This document shows positions 1-10,524 of a stretch of DNA of 64,000 nt, piece by piece. Source of the DNA: Drosophila persimilis (taxonomy: Eukaryota > Arthropoda > Insecta > Diptera > Drosophilidae); the NCBI RefSeq assembly GCF_003286085.1, contig NW_020825429.1:124001-188000 (forward strand). Reading direction: 5' to 3'. The notes beneath the pieces are model-generated. The model searched no databases. It was not told the DNA's origin and saw nothing but the letters and a program-made list of their open reading frames with translations. A program made the position numbers and the translations under genes. The number at the start of each line of letters is the position of its first letter. Position 1 is the stretch's first letter.

Positions 1-127
1 GGGATGAGCTCGAGGATTCTCGCTAGAGGCCACTTCAGAGGAGGGAAGTTCTCGTCCTTAACAAGAACGACATCATTGACGTGAAGCTCAGGATTCCGGG
101 TGCGCCACTTCGTTCTTTCTTGAAGAC
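1..127 (-). mobile_element. BEL-2 family pol fragment (3' end of integrase region)
   Basis: Read on the minus strand, this stretch matches by eye, base for base, the end of the BEL-2 pol gene at about 29000-29130 of this window. It covers the C-terminal part of integrase just before the 3' LTR. Homology stops near base 127, where Gypsy-A sequence begins, so it is a truncated scrap and the window edge cuts it. Confidence 0.85.
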
Positions 128-2762
128 CAACACCCCACAGCCAACCACGAACCATCAAACCGCAGCGACAACAAAGCCCTACCAGACAAGATCAAGCAAC
201 AACCCCAGGACTACGCCACCACAACAGGACACGAAGAAAGCTACGACGGAACGAACTGCAACACCGATGGAACCAACCATGGCCAGTTCCCCAGCACGAA
301 CCCCGACACCAACAGGACAACGCAACAAAACGAAGACTTTGGCAGAGACAGCTACGGCTCCACTGGATCAATCCAGGGCCAGTTCGTCGAACCAGGAGTC
401 ACCAACAGGACACAGCAGGAAGCAAAGGACTTGGGCAGAGACAGCTACGGCTCCACTGGATCAATCCAGGGCCAGCTCGTCGAACCAGGAGTCACCAACA
501 GGACACAACAGGAAACAAAGGACTTGGGCAGAGACAGCTACGGCTCCACTGGATCAATCCAGGGCCAGCTCGTCGAACCAGGAGTCACCAACAGGACACA
601 GCAGGAAACAAAGGACTTGGGCAGAGACAGCTACGGCTCCACTGGATCAATCCAGGGCCAGCTCGTCGAACCAGGAGTCACCAACAGGACACAGCAGGAA
701 GCAAGGGACTTGGGCAGAGACAGCTCCGGCTCCACTGGATCAATCCAGGGCCAGCTCGTCGAACCAGGAGTCACCAACAGGACACAGCAGGAAACAAAGG
801 ACTTGGGCAGAGACAGCTACGGCTCCACTGGATCAATCCAGGGCCAGCTCGTCGAACCAGGAGTCACCAACAGGACACAGCAGGAAACAAAGGACTTGGG
901 CAGAGACAGCTACGGCTCCACTGGATCAATCCAGGGCCAGCTCGTCGAACCAGGAGTCACCAACAGGACACAGCAGGAAGCAAGGGACTTGGGCAGAGAC
1001 AGCTCCGGCTCCACTGGATCAATCCAGGGCCAGCTCGTCGAACCAGGAGTCACCAACAGGACACAGCAGGAAGCAAGGGACTTGGGCAGAGACAGCTCCG
1101 GCTCCACTGGATCAATACAGGGCCAGCTCGTCGAACCAGGAGTCACCAACAGGACACAGCAGGAAGCAAGGGACTTGGGCAGAGACAGCTCCGGCTCCAC
1201 TGGATCAATCCAGGGCCAGCTCGTCGAACCAGGAGTCACCAACAGGACACAGCAGGAAACAAAGGACTTGGGCAGAGACAGCTACGGCTCCACTGGATCA
1301 ATCCAGGGCCAGCTCGTCGAACCAGGAGTCACCAACAGGACACAGCAGGAAGCAAGGGACTTGGGCAGAGACAGCTCCGGCTCCACTGGATCAATCCAGG
1401 GCCAGCTCGTCGAACCAGGAGTCACCAACAGGACACAGCAGGAAGCAAGGGACTTGGGCAGAGACAGCTCCGGCTCCACTGGATCAATACAGGGCCAGCT
1501 CGTCGAACCAGGAGTCACCAACAGGACACAGCAGGAAGCAAGGGACTTGGGCAGAGACAGCTCCGGCTCCACTGGATCAATCCAGGGCCAGCTCGTCGAA
1601 CCAGGAGTCACCAACAGGACACAGCAGGAACCAAAGGACTTGGGCAGAGACAGCTACGGCTCCACTGGATCAATCCAGGGCCAGCTCGTCGAACCAGGAG
1701 TCACCAACAGGACACAGCAGGAAGCAAGGGACTTGGGCAGAGACAGCTCCGGCTCCACTGGATCAATCCAGGGCCAGCTCGTCGAACCAGGAGTCACCAA
1801 CAGGACACAGCAGGAAGCAAGGCACTTGGGCAGAGACAGCTCCGGCTCCACTGGATCAATCCAGGGCCAGCTCGTCGAACCAGGAGTCACCAACAGGACA
1901 CAGCAGGAAGCAAGGGACTTGGGCAGAGACAGCTCCGGCTCCACTGGATCAATCCAGGGCCAGCTCGTCAAACCAGTAGTCACCAACAGGACACAGCAGG
2001 AAGCAAGGGACTTGGGCAGAGACAGCTACGGCTCCACTGGATCAATCCAGGGCCAGCTCGTCGAACCAGGAGTCACCAACAGGACACAGCAGGAAGCAAA
2101 GGACTTGGGCAGAGACAGCTACGGCTCCACTGGATCAATCCAGGTCCAGCTCGTCGAACCAGGAGTCACCAACAGGACACAGCAGAAAGCAGAAAACTTC
2201 GGCAGAGATAGCTTCGGCGCCGCTGGACCAACTCAGGGCCAGTTCATCGAACCGGGAGTCAGCAACAGGACCCAGGAATCACCAGAATACTCCAGCAAAG
2301 ATAGCTGCGGCCCCGCGGGACCACTCCAGGGCCAGCTCATCGAACCGGGAGTCACCACGTAGTAACCCAGCACGACAGACATCACGCAAGCCACGAACCC
2401 CGATACCACAGGACGAGATCACAGAAACCCCGACGACGGACTACCAACTGGAGCCATTAGCCGACGCCGAAATAGCCCGGGAACGAAACCCGTTTCGCCC
2501 AGCCGACTCGGATGACGACGAGAACGCGATCTTGGCCGCCATTACCGCCCTGGAACTGGAGGACCTATCGACGTGGCAGCAAGAAAATACCCAGCAGGCA
2601 TCACAGACGCAGAGCAGGACCTACAACCTACGCCGACGCGAATGGAGACCCACGATCGGGACGCTCGTGATGCTACGCCAACATCACCTGTCCAAAGCGG
2701 CGGACAACTTCGCGGCCAAACTGGCTCGCCCCGCAAGGGGAAACCGCGTCCACACTCAGTAA
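128..2762 (+). pseudogene. pol: Gypsy-A pol, C-terminal part with expanded 31-residue repeat and integrase tail
   Basis: The frame used from about base 81 to 2762 is open except for one TAG at 1977-1979. It holds about 22 copies of a 31-residue Ser/Thr/Pro/Gln-rich repeat (core [20 protein letters not shown]), then an acidic linker, then a typical Ty3/Gypsy integrase tail. The tail has [14 protein letters not shown] and a [15 protein letters not shown]-like end at about 2610-2740. A second frame (ending 2362) is also open through the repeats. I prefer the first frame for two reasons: it runs on into the integrase tail, and the most diverged last units keep its RASSSNxES core. Catalytic integrase, RT and gag are absent here. 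The third ORF and LTR downstream match other Gypsy-A copies, which identifies the family. The in-frame stop and the missing 5' part make it a pseudogene copy. Confidence 0.6.
341..2362. repeat. 93-bp tandem repeat, about 22 units
   Basis: Units start with ggcagagaca at 341, 434 and every 93 bases to 2201. Twenty units are nearly identical, and two more (2201-2293 and 2294-2362) are clearly diverged. The unit is exactly 31 codons, so any frame stays open across the array, including stretches of the minus strand. Two recurring variants alternate (gctacggc/gctccggc and gaaacaaagg/gaagcaaggg), including repeated four-unit blocks such as 910-1242 and 1282-1614. This indicates expansion by unequal exchange of multi-unit blocks. 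Confidence 0.97.
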
Positions 2763-2903
2763 GATAGCTTAACTCCCCTTAAGGGATTAGAGTAAGAAAT
2801 AGCTAGAAAATGCACCGATCAGGGAAACCCAGGGCACAGGACACATCAGTAGCACAGGGCAGGTTCTAACCAAACAAGGTTTCTTCCCCCCACCAGATCC
2901 GAC
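2763..2903 (+). other. Gypsy-A spacer between pol and ORF3
   Basis: About 140 bases of non-coding Gypsy-A sequence lie between the pol stop and the ATG of the third ORF. I see no recognisable motif. A splice acceptor for the third ORF could lie here, but I cannot show it. Confidence 0.4.
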
Positions 2904-3418
2904 ATGGACAACCCAAGGACGAGCGACGCACAGCCTCTAGAGGCAGAGGATGGCACGGAGGGGCATCCTAGGGGTGCGTCGCCGCCCAGCTCAAGGCAAC
3001 CACGGTCCACGACCAGCCAACCACAAGCAAGACACCACTCTCCGACCCCGCAAGCAGCACCGGGCAACACCACGCGAGCCAACCAAAGGAGGACAGCGAC
3101 CTGTCATGGGGCTTGGAAGAGGCAGAGGCGGGCGGACTGCTCAAAGCGTTCGAGAAGATGCCCGAGCTAAACACGCTGCAGGAGGAGCAGGAATGGCCAA
3201 TCGCCCCAGTCGCCTGGCGCGTAAGCACGCCTGACCGCCGCATTCCGCAAAGCCTGCTGGAAGGCGCCAGCGCTCAGGCAAACGCGGCGCGTCACGGGCG
3301 CAGCCGGATCCGCAGCCTAGAACACCACGACGGCCAACGCTTCCGCGTATGCATCAGCGGAAATTTGGTGCGCATTTCACCGCGCCCCACCCCGAAGGAA
3401 GGGAGTGTGAAGGCATAA
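2904..3418 (+). pseudogene. Gypsy-A third ORF (post-pol), internally deleted
   Basis: This is an accessory ORF between pol and the 3' LTR. Its first part (from ATG 2904, Pro/Ser-rich) and its last part (from about 3113, acidic, with the motif WRVSTPDRRIPQSLLEG) both match the longer copy at 60684-62265. The roughly 1.35 kb between them is missing, and the two parts lie in different frames. The C-terminus survives here and ends at 3418 just inside the LTR, preceded by the purine-rich tract gaaggaaggga. I do not recognise a known domain. It shows no signal peptide or membrane segment and so does not look like an env gene. Gypsy-B has an ORF in the same place with a similar short basic C-terminus ending in KE-G-V. 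Function unknown. Confidence 0.65.
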
Positions 3419-4626
3419 GCCTCCACAACACTGACCACGACACCATCCCCTGAAGGGACCGCCCCGACGGCTTGTTATCTAATTTCATTATTACTAAGAG
3501 AACCAACACGAAAGAGATACGCTCTTACGCCCACGCAGCCAACGCAAAGAAGAGAACGGCTATACGCAGATGAAAGAGAGCGAAGCGGCAGAGAAGCCGC
3601 CGATCGGCCTTACGCCCACGCAGCCGAGGAAAGAGCCGACGGCGAAGCAGGCAATACACACACGCAGCCGATCGCCCACGCAGCCGAGGCCGACAGCCGA
3701 AAGCTGCGCAGCCACGAAGCGGCAGAGAAGCTGCAAAAGGTAAAGCAGAGGCCTGGCACGGTCCAGCGCGGGCCAGGCTCGAGAGTGATCTCCGAGGGCT
3801 GAGCAAGACCGGTTGTGCGGCGGAAGCAAAAAATGTGAAAAATAAGCCGCGACCGCGCCGTGTGAAAAAGAAACAAGCTGTGACCACGCCGTGTACAAGA
3901 CAAGCCGAAGTGACGAGGACCCGCCGCGGGATACCAGGACCCCAAAGGAGGGAGACAAGGGTGAGCCACCTCACGTATGGGGGGCTCTGGGGGGGAACAG
4001 ATCGGTGCAGTAGGCAGGTATAAACAGAACATTCCCGCAGTTGTTTTACATATCTATGCCCACATGTTGTTTAATATAATTTTTTTGGCGTTTATTTCTC
4101 CGCTGCAGGCGCGGGATTTTAAGTAGGGAAATGATCCGAAAACAATAAAGACACCAACCTCAACCCACCTGTCTCACAACATTCGCCCGTAGGAGTCACT
4201 CACTCCCCCTCCCCATCTCTTCCCTTTTCCCGGGAGGCCCGGCGAAGTGGATGTGAGTCGTGGATCATGCGGCATTCACCAACTGGGTTTTTCCTCTTCT
4301 GTACCTTTTCCCCCTGGGGACCCGGCGATGCTGGATGTGAGTCGTGGATTCACGCGGCATTCGCAAAGCTGGGTTCCCTCTCCTACACCCTCGCCCTGGG
4401 GACCTGGCGACGCAGATGTGAGTCGTGGATCATGCGGCATCTGCTAAGCTGGGCTCCCCTCTCCCATACCCTTCCGATCCCTGATCCAAACCTCTTCTCC
4501 CGCCACACATGACCCCCAACGCACGTCTCTGCAGCTCCCAAGCACGGCTTCACCCACGCCTCGTGGCCGGGCCAGGCCCGACCGTCACACGATCCACCCC
4601 ACGGGCGCGCTTTCGCCACGAGTGGC
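3406..4626 (+). mobile_element. Gypsy-A 3' LTR, 3'-truncated
   Basis: It starts TGTGAAGG after a purine tract and matches, on the opposite strand, the complete LTR at 34895-36102. The match continues to base 4626 (cgccacgagtggc), where it switches to Gypsy-D integrase sequence, so roughly the last 90 bases are lost. The LTR contains three near-repeats of about 75-85 bases built on gatgtgagtcgtggat (about 4248-4440) and runs of cacgcagcc. Short open frames inside it are not genes. Confidence 0.85.
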
Positions 4627-5188
4627 GTAAACACGTAAAAACGTAAAGATAGCAACAGGCTCGCCACAGGCCAACGGGCAGGTAGAAAGGGTGAACAGAA
4701 GTTTGGGACCCAAGATTGCAAAGCTTGTTGGCCCGGAAAAAGGATTACACTAGGATATGGTAGTAGAAACAGTAGAACACGCGATGAACAACACAATTCA
4801 AAGAACAATTAATGAACACCTGAGTAGAATGTTGTTTGGGGTCGTACAAAAAGGAAAGGTTTCAGATTTACCAAAAGATAATCTAGAAGAACTAACCGAA
4901 CAACGGGCAACAAGGGATCTAGAAAAGATTAGAACAGTAGCAGGCACTCATCAGAAAAAAATACAGTCTTATAACAAACAAGCAGCAGATTCAAAGCGAA
5001 GGGAGCCACACGTGTACGTAGATAATGATCTAGTTATGGTGAGAAATTTCGACACTCATATAGGGTTATCTAAAAAGCTTATCCCGAACTTCAAAGGACC
5101 TTATAAGATATCAAAAAATGATAATTATTTGCTAGAAGATGTAGAGGGGTTTCAACAATCAAGGATCCCGTATAAAGCCGTGGTGTGA
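4627..5188 (+). pseudogene. pol: Gypsy-D integrase C-terminal fragment
   Basis: This matches the last part of Gypsy-D integrase (9690-10240) with more divergence than the other two D copies have from each other. It has a stop (TAG) at about 4750 where the others encode Trp, and small indels. The open part (4757-5188) holds the end of the catalytic core helix region and the GPY-like module FKGPYKIS at about 5091-5114. A frameshift after that removes the normal C-terminal end. It is a dead remnant joined directly to the truncated Gypsy-A LTR. Confidence 0.85.
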
Positions 5189-5590
5189 TGTCACAGGGAA
5201 TCAAAATGAAGAAAATGATTGTAATACTTAAACTTAAAATGTTAAGAATAAACCATACCAAACTGTAATAAATCAATCTATCTAGAAACTAACTTAAACG
5301 TAAGGAGTTCAGGAGCACTCCGGTCAGGATGGCCGAATTGTAGCAAGTGTAGCAAGGTAATTATTAGTAAGGCATTATATTAGTATTTAAAATAGCACAC
5401 AGCGCGCATTGGTATTTACCGCACCATCGATACACTCGGCGGGAAATACCAATAGTGAGATATCAGAGAAGAAACATCGATACTAAAGTAACTTCACTTT
5501 GTAAATGGCGATCGTAAGAGACAGACGTGCAACTAATAAAAAGAGTTATATCAAACCGCCGGGCTTGTGTTTTTATACAGACAGTTGTAG
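5189..5590 (+). mobile_element. Gypsy-D 3' untranslated region and LTR
   Basis: The non-coding end of Gypsy-D runs past a purine-rich tract (taaggagtt) into an LTR that I place from about 5340 (TGTAGCAAGTG). The other two D copies in this window share it only as far as their junction with Gypsy-B, so this is the only fuller LTR copy here. It includes gtatagcgatacgctatc near 5600. The exact 3' end of the LTR is not certain; no TSD could be seen. Confidence 0.55.
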
Positions 5591-6240
5591 CATACAACGT
5601 ATAGCGATACGCTATCATAACGAGCTGATCTTATTGTAGCGACCAGAGGAGCACGCGCTGGTTCCGGCTTCTATTTGTCGTCGGCAAGGGGGGGGGGGGG
5701 GGGGGGGGTGGTGAGGATTTACCACTATGCTACCTGCTCGCATTGGATACATATAATAATATTGATTTCGCGTGCTGTTTTCCTCCCTAACACATGATCG
5801 ATCGGACTGGACATACAGAAAAGAAATTACCAAGAGTGACAAGCTATGCACACATAGAGGTTGCTCTGCAAAGAAAACAGAACATGCTGAAGTACGGGTT
5901 GCGCTGCTGAGTAGCTGTAGGTGCAGCAGCGTTTTGCCCACCCTACCTTGACCATCTGGGCCGCAAAGCCATATTAGTGGCCGATGATCCCTCCAACCCC
6001 CAGACTCACTTCATTTCCATAATCCACTCGGCATGACGCCCTAAAATAATTTACTTCATTATCGATTTCATTTTAAAACTTATTTATTACTTCACACTGG
6101 GGCATTTCCCTACTCTATTTAAACTCCCAATTGACTCAAAAACTAATTTAGCGAACACAGAATTCGAGAATATTTCAGGTTGGAAATTAGGCAAATACTA
6201 ATAATAATTCAAATAGAAGAATTATAAATAAATAGAAATA
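5591..6240. other. Unassigned region with 21-base G run
   Basis: This is AT-rich sequence without a supportable gene. Bases 5688-5708 are a run of 21 G. The rest shows no similarity that I recognise to other parts of the window. It may be Gypsy-D leader or an older element; it ends where a DINE-like copy was inserted at 6241. Confidence 0.5.
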
Positions 6241-7256
6241 CGAGGGGGAACGTTGTGAGTTGCTGCGGACACCTCAACTCTACAGTTATACCCGATACTA
6301 AGTCAGTATGGCTCTCCTCCGGCAGACGGCGCTAATATTAAACGACACGACTAAGAGTGCGTGCGAGAGAGACAGAAAATCAGTCTGAGCGTGACGTCGG
6401 GCGCTGCGTAGCCACTGAAAATTGTTTTTTTACTTTACGGCTACAAAAATTATCCGATCTGATCCAAATTCAGCAACTGGATAGATATGGTCATTCTCTA
6501 TGATTCTGCTTTTTTAGTTTTCTCGGCGGAAGGGGGTGGGGCGAAATTCTGAAATATATGTTTTATAGTGAGATCTAACAGAAGTGCGGATACCAAATTT
6601 GGTTACTCTAGCCTTAATAGTCTCTGAGATTTTTTGGTTGCCCCAGATTTTCGTCCTTTCCGGGGCGGAAGGGGGTGCGGCGAAATTTTGACACAAAACG
6701 GTCAAGGTCCGATATCACAGGAGTGAGGATACAAAATTTGGTTGCTTTAGCTCTTATGGGCTCTGAGATCCTTGAACTCATATTTTGCAATTGGCAAAAC
6801 CGACCATGAAACCTGTGTGTTAGAGTGAGACAGAGCAAGAAAGAGTGAAATTGTTTTCGTGATTCTGGCTATAATAATTATACGATCTGGTTCAGATTTT
6901 GCACTCTGTAAGATATAGTCATCTTCTACGATTCTGTGTTTTTAGTTTTCTCGTATCGTCGAAATTGTGGATGCCACAGATTTTCGCCCTTTATGGGGCG
7001 GAAGAGGGCGGGGCAAAGTTTTGAAATATTTTTGTAGCAGTGACATATCACAGAAGTCTGGATCCAAAACATCGTTGCTCTAGCTCTTATAGTCTTTGAG
7101 CATTAGGCGCTGAAGGGGACGGACAGACGGACGGACGGACAGATCAAGAATATATATCCTTTATGGGGTCGGAAACGATTCCTTCTGGACGTAACACACA
7201 TCCACTTTTACCACAAATCTAATATACCCCAATACTCATTTTGAGTATCGGGTATA
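6241..7256 (+). mobile_element. DINE-1/mini-me-like Helitron-related element, copy A
   Basis: It begins CGAGGGGGAACGTTGTGAG and ends GAGTATCGGGTATA, like copies B and C. A TATACCCGATACT motif about 50 bases from the 5' end is the inverted complement of the 3' end, a subterminal inverted repeat typical of DINE-1/HINE elements. A (GACR)n microsatellite lies near 7118-7142, followed by atatata. No coding capacity and no clear TSD, as expected for non-autonomous Helitron relatives. This copy lacks about 30 bases after the microsatellite compared with B and C. It separates the unassigned region from the 5'-truncated Gypsy-D. Confidence 0.8.
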
Positions 7257-7310
7257 ATGAGTGCTTAGGAGAAAATGAGTGGTTAGAAGAAAGTGAGTGT
7301 GACATAAAAA

Positions 7311-8600
7311 ATGAGTGTTTCAGAAGAAAGTGAGTGTTACATAAAAAATGAGTGTTTAGAAGAAAATGAGTGTGGAATAGAGAATGAGTGTTTAGGAAAA
7401 AATGAGTGTTTGGAAGAAAATGAGTGTGGAATAGAGAATGATTGTTTAGGAGAATATGAGTGTGAAGTAAAAGATGAGGGTGGTAAAGAGAACGAGCATG
7501 AAGTAGAGAGTGAAGGCAAGGTAGAAAATGAGTGCTCTGCAATAGTTGAATGTCTGGAAGACAGCGATACCTGCGAGAGCGTAAAAGCCAATTTTAACGA
7601 ACTACCAAGCCAGTATCCGGACAAAGAAAACGATTGGGAGTTGAAAGTAGGGACAGAATGTAGCCAAGAACTCGCAGGACGACTTAAATACATGTTTAGG
7701 ACAGCGTATGTAAACGCAGAAAGACCAAACTTACCACAAACCAAGTGGGAAATGAAGTTGAATTTCGAACACGAAAAACCGTTTCATTGCCCACCTAGAA
7801 GACTGTGGTATAGCGAAAAAGCCCAAGTACAGAAAATGATAGACGATTACACAGAAAAAGGTTACATCAGAACCAGTGAGTCCGAATACGTTTCGCCTAT
7901 AGTACTGGTAAAAAAGAATTCGGGAGAGTTGAGAGTGTGCGTCGATTATCGCACACTTAATAAAGGAATGATTAAGTACAATTACCCAACGCCTCTTATA
8001 GACGACCTACTAGATAAACTGTCAGGGAAAAGACTTTTCACCAAGTTAGACCTGAAGAATGGATACTTCCACGTATTTAAGCATAAAGATTCAGTTAAAT
8101 ACACGTCGTTCACGACCCCAATGGGACAATACGAATGGTTAAGGATGCCGTTCGGGTTACGAAATGCATCTGCGGTGTTTCAAAGATTCACAAACAAAAT
8201 TTTCGCAGACATGGTAAAGGAAGACAAAGTTATAATATACATGGACGATATTATGGTAGCAACAAAAGATAGTGCTAGTCACATGGAAATTTTACAAGAA
8301 GTGATAGGACGATTGGTAGAGAATAAACTTGAATTAAGGATTGATAAATGCGAATTCTTACAGTCAGAAGTTAAGTACCTGGGCTATTCCATATGGGGTA
8401 ACGGAACTAAACCAGATACGAAGGGATTACAGGCAGTAAAAGGGTTCCCAGTCCCTACGAAAACGAATGAAGTGCTGAGTTTCTTAGGGTTATGCTCTTA
8501 CTTTAGACGGTTCGTAAAAGATTTTTCCACGAAAGCTAAGCCCCTTTATGATTCGGTAAAAAAAGACAGGAAGCTTGAATTCGATATTGTAGAACTATAA
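7311..8600 (+). pseudogene. pol: Gypsy-D reverse transcriptase with acidic Cys-rich repeat N-terminus
   Basis: This 429-codon frame opens with ATG 7311, directly into about 12 hexapeptide units (ENECLE-like, to about residue 77). A linker leads into a full RT core: priming region with VDYRTLNKGM, LDLKNGYFHV, the FGLRNASAVFQRF block and the catalytic YMDD at 8238-8249, then the connection domain (LGLCSYFRRFV). It ends at TAA 8598-8600, inside the region that normally runs on into RNase H. The second copy has the same stop. There is no gag or protease. Upstream copies of the repeat contain stops, so the native start is unknown; the ATG is simply the first after the last stop. RT residues look intact, but the gene cannot make a full polyprotein. 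Confidence 0.8.
7326..7541 (+). repeat. 18-bp degenerate tandem repeat encoding hexapeptide ENEC-x-x
   Basis: Twelve consecutive six-residue units follow the pattern [E/K]-N-E-C-x-x, for example ENECLE, ENECGI, KNECLE. The same aatgagtgt-rich DNA repeat extends upstream to about 7257, where stops interrupt it. Later units diverge (KDEGGK, ENEHEV, ESEGKV) while keeping length and acidity. Confidence 0.85.
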
Positions 8601-10329
8601 TGCTTCGAACAACTAAAAACGTAACTTGTTGGAAGCACCGATCTTGGCACTTTACAATCCCAGAGATACGACAGAATTACATTTCGATGCAAGTTCGTTG
8701 GGTTTCGGGTCAATGCAGAAGAGGGGTGATGGCAGAATGCACCCAGTCTTCCATTTCTCCAAGCGAACAACAATTACCGAAGCCAAATACCACAGCTTTG
8801 AGCTGTAGACACTAGCGATAATTTATGCACTACAACGGTTTAGAGTATACGTGCAAGGCATACCCTTCAAAATAGTGACAGACTGCAACGCGCTAACTAT
8901 GACTCTAAACAAAAAAGAACTCAATCCACGCATTGCCCGCTGGGCGTTAGAGTTACAAAATTATGACTACAAATTAGAACACAGGTCAGGAAGCAGAATG
9001 CAACACGTAGATGCGCTAAGCAGAGCCATTCAGGTACTCACGGTAGACACAAACACATTTGAAGAAAATTTAATTATATGCCAAAACAGAGATAACAAAC
9101 TGATGGAGCTGAGAGAAACGTTACAGAAATCAGAACACAAGCATTATGAGATGAGAAACGGAATAATATACAGGAAAAAAGATAACAATACTATCCTATT
9201 CTGCGTACCCGAGGAAATGGAAGGCCACGTACTCTCTAAGTACCACGATGAACTAGGGCATGTCGGGATAGACAAGATGACCGACGCTATATCGAAAAAC
9301 TACTATATCGCAAACATTAGGTATAAAGCCAAGCGACACATAGAAAACTGTCTAAAATGCATCGCGTACTCAGCAAAGCACGGAAAAGAGGAAGGGTTTT
9401 TACACAACATACCAAAAGGGTCGGAACCATTCGAGGTAGTACATATCGACCATTTCGGGCCAGTCGACAAAGGCAGGGCCAACAAGCATGTTTTAGTAGT
9501 AATAGACGCGTTCACCAAATTCGTAAGACTTAATACGACCAAAACCACTAGCACAAAGGAAGCAGTAATTGCAATGAAAGATTATTTCCGAGCGTACAGT
9601 ACACCAAGATGCATTGTGTCAGACAGAGGAAGCCGTTTCACGTCAAAAGAGTTTGAAGAATTCTTAGAACAGAGCAATGTTAAACACGTAAAGATAGCAA
9701 CAGGCTCGCCACAGGCCAACGGGCAGGTAGAAAGGGTGAACAGAAGTTTGGGACCCATGATTGCAAAGCTTGTTGACCCGGAAAAAGGATTACACTGGGA
9801 TATGGTAGTAGAAACAGTAGAGCACGCGATGAACAACACAATTCAAAGAACAATCAATGAACACCCGAGTAGAATGTTGTTTGGGGTCGTACAAAAAGGA
9901 AAGGTTTCAGATTTACTAAAAGATCATCTAGAAGAACTAACCGAACAACGGACAACAAGGGATCTAGAAAAGATTAGAGCAGTAGCAGGCACTCATCAGG
10001 AAAAAATACAGTCTTATAGCAAACAAGCAGCAGATTCAAAGCGAAGGGAGCCACACGCGTACGTAGATAATGATCTAGTTATGGTGAGAAATTTCGACAC
10101 TCATATAGGGGTGTCTAAAAAGCTTATCCCGAAGTTCAAAGGACCTTATAAGATATCAAAGGTGCTAAAAAATGATAGGTATTTGCTAGAGGATGTAGAG
10201 GGGTTTCAACAATCAAGGATCCCGTATAAAGGAGTTTGGGCGGTGGCGAATATGAAGCCGCAGATAGAAAATGGTAATAATGCAAATGTCACAGGGAATC
10301 AAAATGAAGAAAATGATTCTAATACTTAA
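8601..10329 (+). pseudogene. pol: Gypsy-D RNase H and integrase, copy 1
   Basis: RNase H (8626-9030) carries the expected acidic positions FDASS, SFEL, TDCNA and HVDALSR. A TAG at 8806-8808 (gagctgtag) breaks it where copy 2 encodes Glu. From 8851 the frame is open to TAA 10327-10329. Integrase follows: a zinc-binding HHCC region (HDELGHVG ... CLKC), and catalytic Asp in HIDHFGP, Asp in SDRGS and Glu in ANGQVERVNR, then the GPY-like FKGPYKISK and an Asn-rich tail. With copy 2 I see only four other amino-acid differences in this span. Function in the family: removal of template RNA and insertion of the cDNA. Confidence 0.85.
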
Positions 10330-10524
10330 ACTTAAAATGTTAAGAGTAAACCACACCAAACTGTAATAATCAATCTATCTAGAAACTAACTTAAATGTAA
10401 GGAGTTCCGGAGCACTCCGGTCAGGATGGCCGAATTGTAGTAAGTGTAGCAAGGTAATTATTAGTAAGGCATTCAATTAGTATTTAAAATAGCATACAGC
10501 GCGCATTGGTATTTACCGCACCAT

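Larger units (their letters stand above)
7257..10524 (+). mobile_element. Gypsy-D copy 1 (RT to start of 3' LTR)
   Basis: This Ty3/Gypsy retrotransposon copy lacks gag and protease. It runs from a repetitive acidic region through RT, RNase H and integrase to the 3' non-coding end. About 90 bases into the LTR (TGTAG start near 10436) it joins Gypsy-B at 10523-10525, with a shared AT. Copy 2 at 44133-46458 has the same junction, so the chimera predates their duplication. RT residues recall the mdg3/micropia group, but I cannot place it firmly. Confidence 0.85.

Noticed and set aside
910-1986. Three identical 110-codon minus-strand frames
   Set aside because: They are antisense readings of the 93-bp repeat, open only because the unit is 31 codons long.
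341-2362. CRISPR-like array
   Set aside because: Units are contiguous without variable spacers, and the surrounding DNA is eukaryotic retrotransposon sequence.
4247-4808. Short frames in the Gypsy-A LTR (both strands)
   Set aside because: The same short peptides recur wherever the LTR recurs and come from gatgtgagtcgtggat repeats; there is no coding signal.
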